DNA of 64,000 nt from Dethiobacter sp. (GTDB lineage: Bacteria > Bacillota > Dethiobacteria > Dethiobacterales > Dethiobacteraceae). Below, piece by piece: positions 18,741-26,329 of the stretch. The notes under the pieces were generated by a model, which was not told the origin of the DNA, made no database searches, and saw nothing but the letters and a program-made list of their open reading frames with translations. The position numbers and the translations under genes are program-made. Positions within the stretch are counted from its first letter, which is position 1. Every line of letters begins with the position of its first letter. The stretch covers positions 1 to 64,000 of the forward strand of contig JAGXTL010000042.1 in NCBI GenBank assembly GCA_018333635.1, in the 5' to 3' direction.

Positions 18741-18955
18741 TAAGTATACTTTTTTCTATGATTTTTGTAAAGGCTTTTTTATTTTTTTACTGAATTGCCA
18801 GGAAATCTGCAAAAGGGAGTGCGGAATAGTCGGCAATTATCTACGCTCAAAAATCAGGCCTGCAAAGTATGCGGCAAGGATTTTATATGTTTTTGCAGAA
18901 TACTATAATGTGTTGGTAATGCTAAAGAATTTGCGCCTGACAGGGGGTAGTGACC

Positions 18956-19078
18956 GTGTTCCGCAAATTGATACAGGCAGGATTGTTTTGGGTGTGGATA
19001 TTTTTAGCGCTAGGGTTTACTTTGGCTGCGGGAGTAGCCGTTGGGGCCGCATTGGCTGCTGCTCTAAAGCTATTTTAA
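18956..19078 (+). CDS. 40-residue single-span membrane peptide
   Basis: A short frame starting GTG with CAGGGGG 8 bases upstream. It begins MFRKLIQAG and continues as one hydrophobic, glycine/alanine-rich helix, ending ALKLF. The positive N-terminus suggests an N-in orientation. A TATAAT at 18904-18909 could be its -10 and a clear terminator follows 18 bp after the stop. Function unknown. Longer overlapping frames here have no comparable ribosome site. Confidence 0.5.
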   Translation: MFRKLIQAGLFWVWIFLALGFTLAAGVAVGAALAAALKLF

Positions 19079-19096
19079 TAATGAAGTGCTATATAT

Positions 19097-19133
19097 AATG
19101 CTCCCGTGTTAAGCAACACGGGAGCATTATTTT
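19097..19133. terminator. Bidirectional terminator
   Basis: AATGCTCCCGTGTT pairs with AACACGGGAGCATT around AAGC; T-rich tract on the right and A-rich on the left. It can end both the 40-residue peptide gene and the convergent alkaline phosphatase gene. Confidence 0.85.
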
Positions 19134-19176
19134 AGAAGTTCTACGCATAAGGAAAAATTGTGGCAAACTTATTATC

Positions 19177-20589
19177 TTACTGTAGCCACTCATTAAAGAG
19201 CGTCAAATACATTAAGCGGTAAATGTCTGTATTGTCAACGACGCCGAGTTCACGCACACGACTAGCATTAAGTCCTTCAGCGCGGACAAGGATATCGCCC
19301 GCCAAATCCCATCTGAAGCTCCAGGTAACAGCAAAGGGGAAGGTGTTGCCATTCTTGTCTGGTGCAGAAACAAACGGCGCTGTCCCGCCACCGTCGATGC
19401 CGTCAAAGGGAGCATTGACAAACCGGCCGGACGTGTCGCTGTTGACCGGACCTTCTGTTACTAAAGGTCCTGTTCTCCAGTCAACAATATTTTTGCTGCC
19501 GGCACTGATGTCAGCAGCATTGAGGAGTAGGGTGCGGGGGTTTTCATTGACAAACTCCCTGAAGATAGCAAAGGCTGCATCAGAGCGTCTGCCGGCTTCA
19601 AAAGAGCCGGCCGCATTGCTGTTGTTTGGGAAATTATCGGCGGCTTCTTCTTCAACAACCATAAAGAAAGGTCTTTTCCCCCCGCGTCTGTTTTCTTGTG
19701 CTCTTGGGTTGCGGCGCTCGGATTCCCCATTGTGTGAAAGTATTTCCAGCGCTACCTTTGACATCTCGGCAACAGTTGGGTCCGTTGGCACATAAAGAGG
19801 CAGACCGGCGATCCGTAAGGCTTCTTCAGATCTGTCGTTAAAGGTATGTCCATGAGCAAATACTCCCAGAACCTTAGGTGTGGTTCGTGGTAGGGAGAGC
19901 AACTCATCGCGGCTAAACACTACGGTGTAGCCAAGTTCACGCGCTCTGGCAATTAGGTTGAGACCGTCAGTGCGGCTGCCTGTGCCGTGGCTTCCGGCGA
20001 CGCCGGCAGGCAGCAACCAACGTTCTCCGCCGCTAAGAATAATATCGACTCCGGACTCTATCACCTGCCTGGCGATTTCCTCGTGGTTGCCACGTTCTGC
20101 CACAGAGGCGACAAAGGCGGCGGTGCCTGGCTCGGTTATAGAGCCGGTCTGAATCAGAGCCGTGGCAAAACCAGCTTGTACCGCTTCTTCCATGATGCTC
20201 TTCTGTTTGCCTGAGAGGGCTGTAATCGGACTTTCACCGTCAAGCCCGAAGCTGTCGGCAACCACTTTTACTCCATAAGCATGAGTAGTGGCGCCGCCAT
20301 GTGAAGTACCTGTTAACTGGTCTTTCATATGTCCTGAGTACCCGGCTGTGTAAGTGAGCTTGTCCCAGTTAAGTTTGCCGTCCGGTCCAACAGTCTTTGT
20401 GCGCAGGGCGTCCCAATGACTGAGCCCATAACCATCGGTATGGAAAAAAATTACATTACGTCCACTCCTTGCCTTATCGTCATCATCTCTTTTATCTTGC
20501 CTGGAAGCTGTGGCAGTCGAGACAGAAACCAATAGGCCTAAACAAAGAATTGATGCTAAAAGCTTTTTCATAGATGTTTTTTGCTTCAT
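19177..20589 (-). CDS. Secreted alkaline phosphatase family protein with altered metal site
   Basis: A 470-residue PhoA-superfamily protein with a Sec signal peptide (MKKLLASILCLGLLVSVSTA). The fold landmarks are present: FFHTDGYG for the first metal Asp, a Ser in TGTSHGGATTHAYGVK at the nucleophile position, a Thr segment GSITEPGTAAF, EEEAAD for the Glu/Asp pair and AAD for the second Asp. The three zinc-ligand histidines of E. coli PhoA are not there: H331 aligns with Asn (FPNN), H370 with Ile (AADIS) and H412 with a Trp/Arg segment. It may use other metals, other substrates, or have lost phosphatase activity. GGAGG precedes ATG 20589. Confidence 0.8.
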   Translation of the reverse strand: MKQKTSMKKLLASILCLGLLVSVSTATASRQDKRDDDDKARSGRNVIFFHTDGYGLSHWDALRTKTVGPDGKLNWDKLTYTAGYSGHMKDQLTGTSHGGATTHAYGVKVVADSFGLDGESPITALSGKQKSIMEEAVQAGFATALIQTGSITEPGTAAFVASVAERGNHEEIARQVIESGVDIILSGGERWLLPAGVAGSHGTGSRTDGLNLIARARELGYTVVFSRDELLSLPRTTPKVLGVFAHGHTFNDRSEEALRIAGLPLYVPTDPTVAEMSKVALEILSHNGESERRNPRAQENRRGGKRPFFMVVEEEAADNFPNNSNAAGSFEAGRRSDAAFAIFREFVNENPRTLLLNAADISAGSKNIVDWRTGPLVTEGPVNSDTSGRFVNAPFDGIDGGGTAPFVSAPDKNGNTFPFAVTWSFRWDLAGDILVRAEGLNASRVRELGVVDNTDIYRLMYLTLFNEWLQ

Positions 20590-20925
20590 TGATTTTTCCT
20601 CCCTGATATTTTTTTTGAGACTTCTCGAGAATCATTATATAGGAGTATTGTTAAGACAGTGTCGGAAAAGAGGCTCGGAACTTAAAATTTGTGTTAAATG
20701 CGGTTTAACGTTAAATTTCCCGCTGGGACGGATGTCAGTTGCCGTCCTTGCAGGAATTAGAAATAGTTGCTTAAACTTTAGTAAATTTTGAGGATTCATC
20801 GCGAAGCGGTAGGAAATCCAGCTTTATGGTTGAATACAGCTTAAGTGGTTGCAAGGCATCATGCTTGTATCTGCCGATAGTGCCTAGATAGCGTAAGGAC
20901 ATCTTGTTGAAATGGAGAAAAAAGA
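20590..20925. other. Divergent intergenic region without a recognised gene
   Basis: 336 bp between the alkaline phosphatase and MFS genes, which diverge, so it must hold both promoters. The only symmetric sequence noticed is TTTAACGTTAAA at 20702-20713. No RNA gene or coding frame with a ribosome site was found. Confidence 0.5.
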
Positions 20926-22044
20926 ATGTTTGCAAATACAGAAAACGCAGCTAGGTTACAGTCCAACCTGATCAATTTTTTTCTCTACTGTGCTATTATG
21001 TCTTCCCATATGTTTATCCCACTGTTTAGTACTGAATTAGGCGCATCCTCTCTCCAAGTCGGTCTGGTAGGAGCCGCATTCGGCTTTGCTTATTTACTTT
21101 CCTCGCTCTTTTTTGGCTGGAAATCCGATCTACTGGGCAGGCTGATATTTATTCGTTTTGGCTTGGCCGCAAGCAGTATTACTTTTTTGGCTCAGACGCT
21201 TTCTTTTAGTCTGGTTACTCTGTTTGTTGTTCGAGCCCTGGTTGGCTTTAGTCTAGGTATTTCCACAGCGGCGCTTACCGCCTATATGTATGATTCCAAG
21301 GGTGATATGGGAAAATTTAGTTCGTATGGTTCGCTGGGTTGGATTGGTGGCGCTGCGGCTGCCGCCTTATTGACTGCGTACAACACGCTATTCACCTTTA
21401 GTGCTCTGCTTTCTTTTGCTGCTTTTCTTGTTTCACTGAGCATGCGGGAAAAAATTTCGCCTGAGTCCAAAATTATTCCCCGGCCCTTAATAGTCATCCA
21501 ACGCAACCGCGGCATCTTGTTTGCTTTTTTTCTTCGGCACTTAGGCGCCACCGCTACTTGGATTATCCTGCCGCTTTTCTTTGCCACGCTGGGTGCTTCT
21601 AAGACATGGATCGGGCTGCTGTGGATTATTAATTTTGCGTTTCAATTCATTGCGATGCGCTTCGTGGAAAGGTTTTCAGATAAAGCCGTTTTCTTGATAG
21701 GGCAGGGGCTTTCCATTGTAGTTTTCTTAGGTTATGCCGTAAGCAGCTATTATCTACAGGCTATTCCTCTTCAAGTTATCTTGGGGTTTTCTTGGGCTTT
21801 CCTTTACGTTGGCTCTCTTTTGATTGTTTTGCGGAGCGGCGAAGAAAAAGGCACCGCAAGCGGCGTTTTCTTTTCAGCCATAAACTTGAGCGGTGCTATT
21901 GGTCCATTGCTCGGCGGGGTTATTTCCCAGTTCTTCGGATACCGGGCAGTAATGCTTTTTGCTGCTGCTATTACTCTGGTTGGTCTTTTGCCTTCTCTTT
22001 ACCGGCTTAGAGTAAATTCTCCGGAAGACGATCGGCTACTGTAG
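20926..22044 (+). CDS. MFS transporter
   Basis: A 372-residue major facilitator with about 12 membrane segments. The conserved loop between helices 2 and 3 is visible as FGWKSDLLGRLIFIRFG (about 60-76), a variant of the GxxxDRxGRR motif. Substrate cannot be read from sequence; the short loops and GTASGVFFSAINLSGAIGPL in helix 10-11 resemble drug-export or sugar-efflux type members. It stands alone with GGAG before ATG. Confidence 0.85.
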   Translation: MFANTENAARLQSNLINFFLYCAIMSSHMFIPLFSTELGASSLQVGLVGAAFGFAYLLSSLFFGWKSDLLGRLIFIRFGLAASSITFLAQTLSFSLVTLFVVRALVGFSLGISTAALTAYMYDSKGDMGKFSSYGSLGWIGGAAAAALLTAYNTLFTFSALLSFAAFLVSLSMREKISPESKIIPRPLIVIQRNRGILFAFFLRHLGATATWIILPLFFATLGASKTWIGLLWIINFAFQFIAMRFVERFSDKAVFLIGQGLSIVVFLGYAVSSYYLQAIPLQVILGFSWAFLYVGSLLIVLRSGEEKGTASGVFFSAINLSGAIGPLLGGVISQFFGYRAVMLFAAAITLVGLLPSLYRLRVNSPEDDRLL

Positions 22045-22075
22045 CTTTGTAGTTAGAGGTCTGAAAATATTGCTC

Positions 22076-22280
22076 AGCCTGCCCTCAGGCATGCCCTAAG
22101 CCGGCCCTCAGTTGGCCCTCAGGTATGCCCTAAGTCGGCCCTCACCCTAACCCTCTCCCAGAGGGAGAGGGGATTTTTGGGTAGGGAGAGGGGATTTTTG
22201 GGTAGGAAGAGGGGATTTGCTCTTGTTTTACCCTCTACCATCGGGAGAGGGTGGAGCGAAGCGAGGGTGAGGGCAGGTTG
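22076..22280. repeat. CCCTAACCCTCTCCC-family repeat cluster
   Basis: Degenerate GCCCTCAGGNATGCCCTAAG units, then CCCTCACCCTAACCCTCTCC with AGAGGGAGAGGGGATTTTTG repeated, and a second hairpin arm GGGAGAGGGTGGAGCGAAGC. It fills most of the gap between the MFS gene and the CAP gene (convergent). No gene is supported. Confidence 0.75.
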
Positions 22281-22288
22281 TTTTAGAT

Positions 22289-22327
22289 AAAAGAAAACAG
22301 CAGGCTACCTAGAAAGGCGACCTGCTA
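22289..22327 (-). terminator. Terminator of the CAP-domain gene
   Basis: On the minus strand AGCAGG pairs with CCTGCT and is followed by GTTTTCTTTTAT. It lies about 30 bp beyond the stop at 22359. Confidence 0.65.
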
Positions 22328-22358
22328 ACAGATTCTAAAAATTTTTGCTTGGATTATT

Positions 22359-22949
22359 TTAGCGCATAAAGCCGATGAACATTTGTGTGACAAAAATCTG
22401 GCGGCCTACTTGCACTACACCGATGCCTGTGCGGCTGAAGCGGTGGTTTAACAGCGTATTGCGGTGCGGGTTGCTGTTCATAAAGAGCCTTACGGCGTTG
22501 GCCGCTGTTGTAGTCCGGGCGATGTTTTCGCCGGCAAAGTTGTAACGTATCCCAGCGGCACGCATCATTTCAAACGGGGAGCCATAAACGGGTGATTGAT
22601 GGCCAACATAGCCATTGTCTACCATGTCTTGGCTCTTTCTTCTCGCCAGTTCCACTAAGGCAGGGTCAAGTACAAGAGGGGCAAGCCCACGGCTTGTCCT
22701 TTCCGCATTAATGGCAGTAAAAATATGTTGTTCAGCGGCTGTTAAAGAAATAGGCAGAGTGGGGGTCGCAGGAGGGGGAGTCACAGGGGCAGGAGCTGCA
22801 GGAGGGGGAGTCACAGGAGAGGGAGTAGGTTGTTGTTGGTTTTGGGCAAACCACGCCGGCTCAGGCCAGCGGGGAATAGCGGCCAAAGCAGTTCCGTGGA
22901 GCAGGGAAAGAATCAGAAGGAGAAGAAGCAGCTTGCTGAAATTTTTCAT
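22359..22949 (-). CDS. Secreted CAP (SCP/YkwD-like) protein
   Basis: A 196-residue exported protein. A signal peptide (about residues 1-23) is followed by a proline-rich linker with repeats of TPPPA and PVTPPP (about 40-70), then a CAP domain with FTAINAERTSRGLAPL, DNGYVGHQSP, GENIA and NPHRNTLLNHRFSRTGIG (about 75-196). CAP proteins of this class occur in spores and cell envelopes of Bacillota; enzymatic activity is uncertain. AGGAGG sits before ATG. Confidence 0.9.
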   Translation of the reverse strand: MKNFSKLLLLLLILSLLHGTALAAIPRWPEPAWFAQNQQQPTPSPVTPPPAAPAPVTPPPATPTLPISLTAAEQHIFTAINAERTSRGLAPLVLDPALVELARRKSQDMVDNGYVGHQSPVYGSPFEMMRAAGIRYNFAGENIARTTTAANAVRLFMNSNPHRNTLLNHRFSRTGIGVVQVGRQIFVTQMFIGFMR

Positions 22950-23098
22950 TCACGAGTCCTCCTTTATTAGTTCGAAGCATCACAATCTTATCAGGAGCAA
23001 GTATGAACTGTCAAAGGCGGAGAGGACAGGCTATCGGCTCCCAATGCCGGATAACCTGTCCTCTCCTGACTGACAGTTATATTAACTGAGATAAATTC

Positions 23099-24547
23099 TT
23101 AGTCTTTGTCAGATGGTTTTTTATGGATGACTTCGGTAATTTTTTCCAAAAAACTTTTCTCGCGCGCCGGTTCGTTTTTCCTCTCAGCGAGTTTGCTTTG
23201 CAACGTCTGGATTAGCGCATGGTTTTCAGACAGTTTGCTGCGCAGGAAAATCGCTTCGGCTTGACGCTGCCGTTTTTCCGTCTCTGCGCTGGTTAGTCTG
23301 TTTTGAAGCTGTTCGCATTGTTTTTTTAGAAGCGTCAGTTCCATTTCTTTGCCTTTTAGCGTTTCCGTTAACCTTTGGGCCGTTCCTGCCAGTTGACTGA
23401 GATGTGTATCCCAGTTGTGCCGCTGTCTATTGTAACTTTCCTGTGAACGCTCCATCATTTGCCGTAAATGCGTGAGAGAAGCTTCTTTTTTATGTAACTG
23501 AGATTCAAGCAGCTGTTTCCCTTCCATTAGACGTTTTGCATGAATCAGAAGCATGTTATCCTGCTCGTCGTTGCCGAGATATTTTCTATTATTGCTGTTG
23601 CCCAAGGTCTCTGCTGTAAAATACCAGTTTTCCGGCGGCAGGGCAGCGGCTAAATTAAAGCTGTTTAAACCTAAAGTTCCTACTCTTACCGGATGCCAGG
23701 CATCTAGTTCATTGCTTCCTTGTTGCCAGTGACCATTTTTTGTGTCGCAAAGGTACAGGAGACCGGATTCCTCCGTTCCCCAGAGCTGGAATACTCGCCC
23801 TTGTTCGAAAAAGTTAAGCAGTCGAGGCGAGAAGTTTGTCAGCAAGTTTTGTTCCGGTTGCCAGCCACCGTGGGGCCATCTGCCGGAAATCCTTTTGCGA
23901 TAGTTGACCGTCTGGCTTTTTGCGTCATACCAGGCAACGTGGACTGCTTGTTTTGTGTCGAGCGAGAGAACGGAAATGGCCTCCGGCTGGATAGCAGAAG
24001 CTAAAAGCTGTGGTTCAGTGCGGGAATTCTGGACATGAGAGCGGTATTGATAGATCAAAGTGTTTTTTTCCATGTGTTGGAGTAGCATATGGATTCCGCC
24101 GTACCGATCCATGGCCAGGCCTGCGGGAGCAGACGCTTCCAGCCCGGCAGCAACTTTTCTCTCGCTCCAGCCATGCTCTGCGGAGAAGACTGCTTCTATA
24201 AGCTTAGCGGTTTGGCTCCCGCAAAAATATGCGTGACCGGTGGCAGAAAATGCCAACAGGAAAGGCGCTTGGGACTTCTTGATAACAAAAGGCGCTTTCC
24301 GGACATTATTTTCATCTACCAGTAGATAACAAAGATCATTATTATTATCGGCGGCCAAAACATGCAGTATTCCTTCCCGATCCGGTGCTGCATGGAAGTA
24401 CAGGCAACTGCTGAAGATAATTATTTTCTCTGACCAGTTGCTCCGCTGTGTGCGGCGGCAAAGAATTAGATTCTGCTCATGTAATTGTAAAAAATAGTTC
24501 TGATTTTCTGTACAATAAAAGTAAGGTAGCTCAAGCTGTTTATGCAC
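23099..24547 (-). CDS. Unknown protein: propeller-like N-terminus, coiled-coil C-terminus
   Basis: About 482 residues, family not recognised. The first 330 residues hold repeated blade-like segments (ILHVLAADNNNDLCYLL, GHAYFCGS, GGIHMLLQHMEKNTLIYQY, QAVHVAWYDAKSQTVNYRK), consistent with a beta-propeller. Residues about 335-470 form a long heptad coiled coil rich in Q, E, K and R, and the tail is highly charged. No signal peptide or membrane segment is seen. ATG 24553 lies one base after GGAGGA; GTG 24547 has better spacing. Confidence 0.55.
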   Translation of the reverse strand: MHKQLELPYFYCTENQNYFLQLHEQNLILCRRTQRSNWSEKIIIFSSCLYFHAAPDREGILHVLAADNNNDLCYLLVDENNVRKAPFVIKKSQAPFLLAFSATGHAYFCGSQTAKLIEAVFSAEHGWSERKVAAGLEASAPAGLAMDRYGGIHMLLQHMEKNTLIYQYRSHVQNSRTEPQLLASAIQPEAISVLSLDTKQAVHVAWYDAKSQTVNYRKRISGRWPHGGWQPEQNLLTNFSPRLLNFFEQGRVFQLWGTEESGLLYLCDTKNGHWQQGSNELDAWHPVRVGTLGLNSFNLAAALPPENWYFTAETLGNSNNRKYLGNDEQDNMLLIHAKRLMEGKQLLESQLHKKEASLTHLRQMMERSQESYNRQRHNWDTHLSQLAGTAQRLTETLKGKEMELTLLKKQCEQLQNRLTSAETEKRQRQAEAIFLRSKLSENHALIQTLQSKLAERKNEPAREKSFLEKITEVIHKKPSDKD

Positions 24548-24721
24548 AAACATTCCTCCTCTCGCTAATCTATGTATATGAGACGGATATTTTCATCATG
24601 CCTTAAAAAAATGGCGGAAGCTTTCACACTTCCTTTGTAGAAACATATATTGTTGATGAAAGGCAGAGGAGAACTTTCTGTGGCATAAAGTTCTTACTCT
24701 GAGCAAAGGAGGTGAAATCTA

Positions 24722-25366
24722 GTGAAAACTATTGAACAGAGTGTAAGACAAGTAAATGATGTGCAGCCAGGTCCCTGTGATCCTTACCTCGGATGTCCGC
24801 CTCCAACGGAAATAGTCTGTATTAAGGTAGATAAGGTCTATTATGAGTGCAAAAACATCCAGGTTAACGAAGATGAATTCGAGTATACTCCTACACCGGA
24901 GTGCCCGGTGCTCGATGTCAGCTGCTATAAAGTAGAGTTGATTGGTGAACCGTATTGTGAGGTAGTAAAACCTGGGTTGGTTAGTGTGACTTTTCGTTAC
25001 AAAGTGACGATACGCCTGTTCTTCCCGAACACTTGTGATCCAGCATTCACAGATTTGTATCAGATAATAACCGTCACCAAACTTTTTAATATTCCGCGCG
25101 CTGGCGAAGAGGGTTTGCATGTTCAGTGTTACGTGCCATTTTTAGAGTGTCTGGATGCTTTTATCAGCGCGGTTGATCCGGAGACCGGAAGAGTTACCAT
25201 TATCGCTTGTGTGGGCAAATATATTTTGATTAAGCTCAAGGCCACTGTTCAATTGATGGTTCCGGCTTATGGTTTCTGTCCCGAGCCGCCCGATTGCGAC
25301 GAAGTGTTTGGCATCTGTCCTGATTTCCGTCCGGAATGGCCGCCATATCCGCCGCAGATAAGATAA
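24722..25366 (+). CDS. Cysteine-rich hypothetical protein, possibly spore surface
   Basis: A 214-residue protein with about 16 cysteines, many in CP or PxC contexts: CDPYLGCPPPTEIVC near the start, CFPE-like CPEPPDC near the end, and a proline-rich tail (RPEWPPYPP). The centre alternates hydrophobic and polar residues as in beta-sandwich proteins. It lacks a signal peptide. Similar cysteine-rich proteins occur in clostridial spore coats or exosporium, but this is an inference from composition. GTG start with AAAGGAGGTGA 6-16 bases upstream, one of the strongest ribosome sites in the window, implies high expression. Confidence 0.6.
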   Translation: MKTIEQSVRQVNDVQPGPCDPYLGCPPPTEIVCIKVDKVYYECKNIQVNEDEFEYTPTPECPVLDVSCYKVELIGEPYCEVVKPGLVSVTFRYKVTIRLFFPNTCDPAFTDLYQIITVTKLFNIPRAGEEGLHVQCYVPFLECLDAFISAVDPETGRVTIIACVGKYILIKLKATVQLMVPAYGFCPEPPDCDEVFGICPDFRPEWPPYPPQIR

Positions 25367-25388
25367 GGAAAGAGAGAGTGAAGAAGAG

Positions 25389-25413
25389 ACCGGCGCAGAT
25401 GCGCCGGTTTCTT
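25389..25413 (+). terminator. Rho-independent terminator
   Basis: ACCGGCGC pairs perfectly with GCGCCGGT around AGAT and is followed by TTCTTT. It lies 22 bp after the cysteine-rich protein gene. Confidence 0.85.
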
Positions 25414-25517
25414 TGTGCTTTACTTTTATAACGTATCAAGTTAAAATTTCTCTCAAGGAGCTAAAGTCAAGTTTTCTTTATAGGCGCATATATTGACTAA
25501 CAGAGGGGTGCAATAAT

Positions 25518-25793
25518 CTGGATAACTATTACGTTGTTACTTTCCATTCCGTTTCACAGGCGCTGCGATTTGAGAAATTGGCGCTCTCGCGGGGGATAGC
25601 TATCAAACTTATCCCTGTGCCACGAGTTCTTTCTTCTTCCTGCGGCATTGCCGCGCGCTTTACCGAAGGGATGTTGCAGGCTATTACCCGTCAGGCAACG
25701 GGTGAGTGGGAAGCATTATTTCGCTTTTCCCGACAAGGGAATAAATTGAGGGCTGAACGTTTGCCCGGCCCGTGGGATAAGATTCAGAATTGA
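25518..25793 (+). CDS. DUF3343 (putative Se/S carrier-like) protein, apparent CTG start
   Basis: About 91 residues with the DUF3343 pattern: NYYVVTFHSVSQALRFEKL, then IAIKLIPVPRVLSSSCGIAARF. The family is proposed to carry sulfur or selenium through the conserved Cys after SSS. Conserved sequence begins well before the first conventional start (TTG 25578). Between the upstream in-frame stop (TGA 25494) and the conserved block there is no ATG, GTG or TTG. CTG at 25518, nine bases after AGAGGGG, is the only good initiation codon. Confidence 0.75.
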   Translation: MDNYYVVTFHSVSQALRFEKLALSRGIAIKLIPVPRVLSSSCGIAARFTEGMLQAITRQATGEWEALFRFSRQGNKLRAERLPGPWDKIQN

Positions 25794-26035
25794 GCTGTTT
25801 CTTGATGCTGGCATTTAAACTATTGGCTGCGCTGTTTAGTATTTTTTTTTGCCTATAACGAAACTTTACTGCAAAACAGGAAAAAAATTATTTATGGAGA
25901 ATTTTTCTTGTTACAGAGGATATAATACTTAGAATTTCCTGCAGTGCTTTGCATTTATCCAATTATAAAGTACACCTTTCAAAGTTCCCTCACTCACACT
26001 CTAACTCTAGCTTTAAATTCGGCCCTCACTTTAAC

Positions 26036-26085
26036 CCTCACCCTAACCCTCACCCTAACCCTCACCCTAACCCTCACCCAGAGGG
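26036..26085. repeat. 12-bp telomere-like tandem repeat
   Basis: About four head-to-tail copies of CCCTCACCCTAA lead into the CCCAGAGGGAGAGGGGATTT arm of the interspersed family. Together with the next array it occupies the 536-bp gap before the Ca2+-ATPase gene. The first 120 bp of that gap hold a possible -10 (TATAAT, 25921-25926) and nothing else recognised. Confidence 0.8.
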
Positions 26086-26120
26086 AGAGGGGATTTATGG
26101 GAGGCAGCGGGGGATTTATG

Positions 26121-26291
26121 GGATACTCTTATGCCCTCTCCACCCTTTGGGGGGAGAGGGTTAGGGTGAGGCAGAGGGGATACTCTTATGCCCTCTCCAC
26201 CCTTTGGGGGGAGAAGGTTAGGGTGAGGCAGAGGGGATCCTCTTCTGCCCTCTCCACCCTTTGGGGGGAGAGGGTTAGGGTGAGGGGGGTG
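26121..26291. repeat. 57-bp tandem repeat, three copies
   Basis: Units start at 26121, 26178 and 26235 with GGATACTCTTATGCCCTCTC (third copy GGATCCTCTTCTG). Each contains the hairpin CCCTCTCCACCC...GGGGGGAGAGGG followed by TTAGGGTGAGG. Units one and two differ by a single base in the arm (GAGAGGG versus GAGAAGG). The array ends about 35 bp before the ATPase start. Confidence 0.85.
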
Positions 26292-26329
26292 TAGGGTAGT
26301 TGTTAAAAGATTGAAGAGGAGGTTTGCTT

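Noticed and set aside
18727-19098. 123-codon plus-strand frame over the CsoR-type operator
   Set aside because: Start codon lies inside the operator, no ribosome site, no domain; the 40-codon frame at 18956 explains the region better.
20590-20925. Riboswitch or small RNA upstream of the MFS gene
   Set aside because: No conserved motif or terminator-like structure was seen.
26121-26291. Possible CRISPR array
   Set aside because: Repeats are contiguous 57-bp units without unique spacers; the same holds for the 30-bp array at 43131. No cas genes.
25944-26294. 116-codon frame rich in LTLTLT repeats
   Set aside because: It is a translation of the CCCTAA-type tandem repeats; no family and no convincing start.
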